From assembly GCA_024278015.1 (NCBI GenBank), contig JAJRUC010000422.1, positions 1 to 9,324 on the forward strand: a DNA stretch of 9,324 bases, written 5' to 3'. Of the stretch, positions 6,904 through 9,324 are shown piece after piece; positions within the stretch are counted from its first letter, which is position 1; each line of letters begins with the position of its first letter. Under the pieces are notes generated by a model. The model saw only the letters and a program-made list of their open reading frames with translations, made no database searches and had not been told where the DNA came from. The translations under genes and the position numbers were made by a program. This stretch comes from Chloroflexota bacterium (GTDB lineage Bacteria > Chloroflexota > Anaerolineae > 4572-78).

Positions 6904-8082
6904 CCCTCTTTTCCCCCCTCCCTGCCCTCCCCCACAAATGGGGGAGGGAGAAGAATCCAATCCGTGGGGGTGCGACGCATCGCGCCCCTGCTTTTTGTGC
7001 GGAGGCAAAACCTGCTCAATGATAAATTGGGCGACCTGCTGCGCCCCGGTTGCCCCGGCCCGCCCGATTTTCGGCAAGGCCAGCAACTCCGGCAGGCGCT
7101 TCACCCACTGATGCGCCCGAAACGCATCCGGCTTGATGGGCAAACCGGCCATTTCTTGCTGCACATAAGCCGCAATCACCTGCGATTCCTGAAAATACGG
7201 GCGGGTCACGTAGCCGTAGGGTACGCCCGCATAGTACACTTCGGCCAGGGTGCTGTAGCCCACTTTGCCCACCAGCGCATCGGCGGCGGCAATCAAATCG
7301 GGGTGGAAAAAAGCAGAGCGGTGCGGCAGCAAAATTATGTTATCGCGCACTGTCACAGCCTTTGCCCCGCCGGGAATGATAAAATAGTACGGCAGTTCAG
7401 CCAATTCGGATGCCAAATCAGCGTAATCCCACTGCATACCGCCCATTGTGACCATCACCACCGCCGCATCGGCGGGGATGCCCAACGCCCGACGTATTTT
7501 GGGCGGGGGCGTTTTGGGCGGACGGGCAACAGGCCGGGCGCGTAAATTGACGGGGGCGGTATCGTCGCAAAACGGTTCGGCCTGAATATGGAAATTGGCC
7601 TGGGCAAAAACGCCCGCCAAATAGCGAATAAACCAGGCCAGCCGCCCGTCCCGGCTCAGATAGCCCCGATAAATCCAGTCCCAGGTAAAATTTTCCAGCA
7701 AAACCGAAGGCAGGCCCGCCGACCGGGCGGCCATAATGCCCATCGGGGCAATATCGCACAGCACGGCCCGGCATCGCTGCCCGCGCAATTCGCCGGCCAG
7801 GCGACGCAGCAAGTTCTCGTTGAAGGGGAGCATCCTGTCCAGACGCCGCACCGTTTCCGGCACATCTTCGGTCAGGGCGCTGGTTTGAGCCAGACCGATG
7901 TCGGTCAGCAGGGAATGACCGGTGAAGCGCCCGGCCAGGGTCTGCTCAAAAAACCATGTTGGAACCTGGGTGTAAATATCAAAATGCAGGGCGGGATTCA
8001 ATTTGAGCAAGGCCATCATCACCGCCGAAGCGCGGGCGGCATGTCCAAATCCGTGGGGAGAAATAAAATAAGCGATACGCAT
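6895..8082 (-). CDS. MurG-like GT-B glycosyltransferase, repeat-extended C-terminus
   Basis: A 395-residue GT-B-fold protein, probably transferring a sugar from a nucleotide sugar. Seen: N-terminal RIAYFISPHGFGHAAR (2-17), the His/Gly-rich start found in MJ1255-like/MurG-like glycosyltransferases and in the N-terminal half of L-arabinokinase-type proteins. The C-terminal Rossmann half starts near VVMVTMGGM (208-216) and contains GKVGYSTLAEVYYAGVP (272-288), the usual donor-binding Gly/Glu region. No signal peptide or clear membrane helix is visible. The acceptor and donor are unknown. Start ATG 8082 fits the family N-terminus but lacks a clear Shine-Dalgarno site. The fold seems complete by about residue 360 (FIIEQVLP). 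Residues from about 362 on, including GRDASHPHG and SPICGGGQGGG, are encoded by two hairpin repeats and are low-complexity. The stop codon overlaps the lon end by 9 nt on the other strand. Confidence 0.8.
   Translation of the reverse strand: MRIAYFISPHGFGHAARASAVMMALLKLNPALHFDIYTQVPTWFFEQTLAGRFTGHSLLTDIGLAQTSALTEDVPETVRRLDRMLPFNENLLRRLAGELRGQRCRAVLCDIAPMGIMAARSAGLPSVLLENFTWDWIYRGYLSRDGRLAWFIRYLAGVFAQANFHIQAEPFCDDTAPVNLRARPVARPPKTPPPKIRRALGIPADAAVVMVTMGGMQWDYADLASELAELPYYFIIPGGAKAVTVRDNIILLPHRSAFFHPDLIAAADALVGKVGYSTLAEVYYAGVPYGYVTRPYFQESQVIAAYVQQEMAGLPIKPDAFRAHQWVKRLPELLALPKIGRAGATGAQQVAQFIIEQVLPPHKKQGRDASHPHGLDSSPSPICGGGQGGGKRGSV
6913..6948 (-). repeat. G-rich hairpin repeat, family A, copy 4
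   Basis: CCCTCCCCC (6925-6933) and GGGGGAGGG (6940-6948) make a perfect 9-bp stem with a 6-nt loop ACAAAT. On the minus strand the tag CAGGGAGGGGGG follows (6924-6913). It begins 9 nt after the lon stop and lies inside the glycosyltransferase reading frame, where it encodes most of SPICGGGQGGGKRG. There is no T-run on either side, so it is not a classical terminator, but it could protect the lon mRNA 3' end. Confidence 0.7.
6967..6988 (+). repeat. Hairpin repeat, family B, copy 2
   Basis: GGGG, T, GCGA, a CGCA loop, TCGC, G, CCCC: a 9-bp stem including one T-G wobble on the + strand. It matches 19 of 22 positions of 3206-3227. It is read on the minus strand as the GRDASHP part of the glycosyltransferase tail, 18 bp from the family A repeat. 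Confidence 0.55.
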
Positions 8083-8114
8083 GGCAGCAGTCCGGTTAAT
8101 CGTAAAAAAACGGG

Positions 8115-8143
8115 TTGACGATATGACGATTCTGGTGTATTAT
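8115..8143 (+). promoter_or_regulatory. Sigma-70-like promoter for the DivIC-like gene
   Basis: TTGACG (8115-8120), exactly 17 bp, then TATTAT (8138-8143): 5 of 6 matches to each consensus box. Transcription would start near 8150, giving a leader of about 34 nt to GTG 8184. A possible opposing promoter for the glycosyltransferase, TTCACT (8167-8162) with CATAAT (8144-8139) on the minus strand, would use almost the same -10 bases. Confidence 0.6.
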
Positions 8144-8162
8144 GGTAAACTAATTATGGTAA
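8139..8162 (+). repeat. 10-bp direct repeat over the divIC promoter
   Basis: ATTATGGTAA occurs perfectly at 8139-8148 and again at 8153-8162, a 14-bp period. The first copy covers the -10 box and the second lies just past the predicted transcription start. Tandem half-sites at this place would suit an operator, but a chance AT-rich duplication is also possible. Confidence 0.5.
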
Positions 8163-8183
8163 GTGAAATCCGTCGAGGCCATT

Positions 8184-8603
8184 GTGACACCATCAACCAG
8201 AAAACGCAAACCGATTAAACTGCCCCTTGTAAAAATGGTTGTGATTTTTGCGGTCAGTATGGTTGTTCTGTTGACGGTAGATTTTGGGCAGCGGGCCGCG
8301 CGCGGGTATCAGGTTCGACGCGCAGAGGAGAAGCTCACCACTCAGGTTGAAGCCCTGACGAAAGCGCACGATGCGTTGCTGGCCCGGCTGGATTACGTGC
8401 AAAGCGATGCCTACATTGAAGAAGTGGCTCGCAACGAGTTAAAATGGAGCAAGCCCGGCGAAACGGTGGTGATTATTTTGGCTACGCCCCTGGCCTCTGA
8501 TGGGGTTGCGGCGGCAACGGGCAACCTGACTGCCTTAAGGCCGCCCGCCGTTCAGGGCCAAACGCCGCTGGAAGCCTGGCTGAGTACGTTTTTTCCCAAA
8601 TAG
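8184..8603 (+). CDS. DivIC/FtsB-like septum formation initiator protein
   Basis: A small single-pass membrane protein of 139 residues. DivIC/FtsB proteins join FtsL and FtsQ/DivIB in the divisome and help switch on septal peptidoglycan synthesis. Seen: a basic N-terminus (TRKRKPIKLPLVK), a membrane helix at about 17-33, then a coiled coil at about 40-72 (YQVRRAEEKLTTQVEALTKA). The family signature YIEEVARNELKWSKPGETVVII (78-99, shown split: YIEEVARNEL, then KWSKPGETVVII) follows. A variable Ala/Pro tail ends in WLSTFFPK. The start at GTG 8184 is preferred because GAGG (8175-8178) lies 5 nt upstream. An in-frame GTG at 8163 would add seven residues but has no ribosome binding site. It has its own promoter at 8115-8143. 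It converges on glpX with only 6 nt between the stops. Confidence 0.85.
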   Translation: MTPSTRKRKPIKLPLVKMVVIFAVSMVVLLTVDFGQRAARGYQVRRAEEKLTTQVEALTKAHDALLARLDYVQSDAYIEEVARNELKWSKPGETVVIILATPLASDGVAAATGNLTALRPPAVQGQTPLEAWLSTFFPK

Positions 8604-8609
8604 GCTGTG

Positions 8610-9324
8610 TCAACGCAAGCCCCTGAACAGCCTCTTGATAGAATGGTCGGTGTGAATAAGCCGGTGCGTGCCGGTAGAGGCGCGTAGCACCAGCGATTGC
8701 GTTTCGGCCCAATCGCCATAATAGCGCGTGCCTTTTAACAAAAAGCCGTCGGTTACGCCGGTAGCCACAAAAAAGATTTCGTCGCTGGTGACCAGTTGGT
8801 CGCACGTTAAAATTTGGGTGGTGCTTAAATTGGCGGCTCGCACGTCAAGTTTTTCCTGTGAAGATTGCGGATTCAGACGGCCCAAAATGGCCCCGCCCAG
8901 AGCCTTGATGCCGCAAGCGGCAATAACTCCCTCCGGCACGCCGCCGGTGCCGAACATGGCATCGATATCTGAATTGGGAGAGGCGGCCACCAACGCGCCG
9001 GCAATGTCGCCATCGGCCCGCAGCCACACCCTGGCCCCGGTGGCCCGCATTTCGCGGATGAGTTCCTTGTGGCGGGGGCGTTCCAGCATAAAAACCAGCA
9101 AATCGCTGACCGGCTTTTGCTTGAGGCGGGCAATCAGGGCCAATGTCCAGGCGGCGGGCGCGTCCAGACATTCCGGCACCAGGCCGGGGGCCACCAGGCG
9201 GTCAACTACTATTTTTTCCATGTATACGGCCGGGTGAGGATGCCACATTGAACCGACAGGCCCCACCCCAATCACAGAAATCGCCCCGGAGCGCCCTTCA
9301 GAAAGCAGTTTAACGCCATCGACG
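8610..9324 (-). CDS. glpX: Fructose-1,6-bisphosphatase class II GlpX, C-terminal part
   Basis: The reading frame stays open to the window edge, giving 237 C-terminal residues. The fragment begins (V)DGVKLLSEGRSGAIS, and the GTG at 9275 is therefore internal, not the start. GlpX hydrolyses fructose 1,6-bisphosphate to fructose 6-phosphate plus phosphate in gluconeogenesis, and in some bacteria it also acts on sedoheptulose bisphosphate. Seen, in fragment numbering: YMEK (34-37), ERPRH (81-85), DGD (104-106), GTGGVPEG (125-132), ATGVTDGFLLKG (187-198) and ETQSL near 207. These match E. coli GlpX elements YMEK, PRH, DGD, GIGGAPEG, ATGITKGDLLEG and TETLL. About 85-95 N-terminal residues, including the metal-binding DPIEGT motif, lie outside the window. 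The loop between the PEG motif and the C-terminal strands is shorter than in E. coli. No terminator is visible before the convergent DivIC-like gene. Confidence 0.93.
   Translation of the reverse strand, partial: VDGVKLLSEGRSGAISVIGVGPVGSMWHPHPAVYMEKIVVDRLVAPGLVPECLDAPAAWTLALIARLKQKPVSDLLVFMLERPRHKELIREMRATGARVWLRADGDIAGALVAASPNSDIDAMFGTGGVPEGVIAACGIKALGGAILGRLNPQSSQEKLDVRAANLSTTQILTCDQLVTSDEIFFVATGVTDGFLLKGTRYYGDWAETQSLVLRASTGTHRLIHTDHSIKRLFRGLR

Noticed and set aside
6913..6948. Classical Rho-independent terminator for lon
   Set aside because: The stem is strong but no T-run follows it in either direction, and it matches the dispersed family A repeat.
8156..8218. A 20-codon ATG frame overlapping the start of the DivIC-like gene
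   Set aside because: It has no Shine-Dalgarno site and the peptide is not recognisable. It could be an upstream ORF on the predicted leader, but nothing else supports it.
8610..9275. GTG at 9275 as the start of glpX
   Set aside because: The frame continues in to the window edge with residues that fit GlpX (DGVKLLSEGRSGAIS), so the gene is cut by the edge and does not start there.

Overview
The window looks like chromosomal DNA from a moderately GC-rich bacterium. A Chloroflexota (Anaerolineae-like) origin is my best guess. It rests on the overall style: a PknB-type kinase fused to a large extracellular propeller, a Lon with a GTG start, a DivIC-like protein with a C-terminal extension, and C-rich/G-rich hairpin repeats between genes. 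This is inference; there is no rRNA or other marker gene here. I see no tRNA, rRNA, CRISPR array, transposase or phage gene.

Layout: six genes that alternate strand one by one. (1) 1-286 is a non-coding leader with three copies of a G-rich/C-rich hairpin repeat. (2) 287-3196 (+) is a transmembrane Ser/Thr kinase with an extracellular sensor that I count as 14 propeller blades. (3) 3197-3248 holds a strong GC hairpin, probably a terminator. (4) 3249-4220 (-) is an aldo/keto reductase of the Kv-beta/YghZ type. (5) 4221-4431 is a divergent promoter region. (6) 4432-6903 (+) is a complete Lon protease. (7) 6895-8082 (-) is a MurG-like GT-B glycosyltransferase. Its C-terminal tail is encoded by hairpin repeats and its stop overlaps the end of lon. 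(8) 8083-8183 is a short divergent promoter region with a good sigma-70-like promoter and a 10-bp direct repeat. (9) 8184-8603 (+) is a DivIC/FtsB-like division protein. (10) 8610 to the window edge (-) is the C-terminal part of GlpX, a class II fructose-1,6-bisphosphatase.

No two neighbouring genes share a strand, so nothing here looks like an operon, and functional links between neighbours are weak. Lon (proteostasis), DivIC-like (cell division) and GlpX (gluconeogenesis) are housekeeping genes. The kinase-propeller is the likely environmental sensor. The glycosyltransferase is the least characterised gene.

The most interesting items are the kinase with a two-propeller sensor resembling that of Bacteroidetes hybrid two-component systems, the two families of hairpin repeats (one copy of each now coding), and the compact GT/divIC promoter region. 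I do not see convincing evidence of a wholly new multi-gene system.
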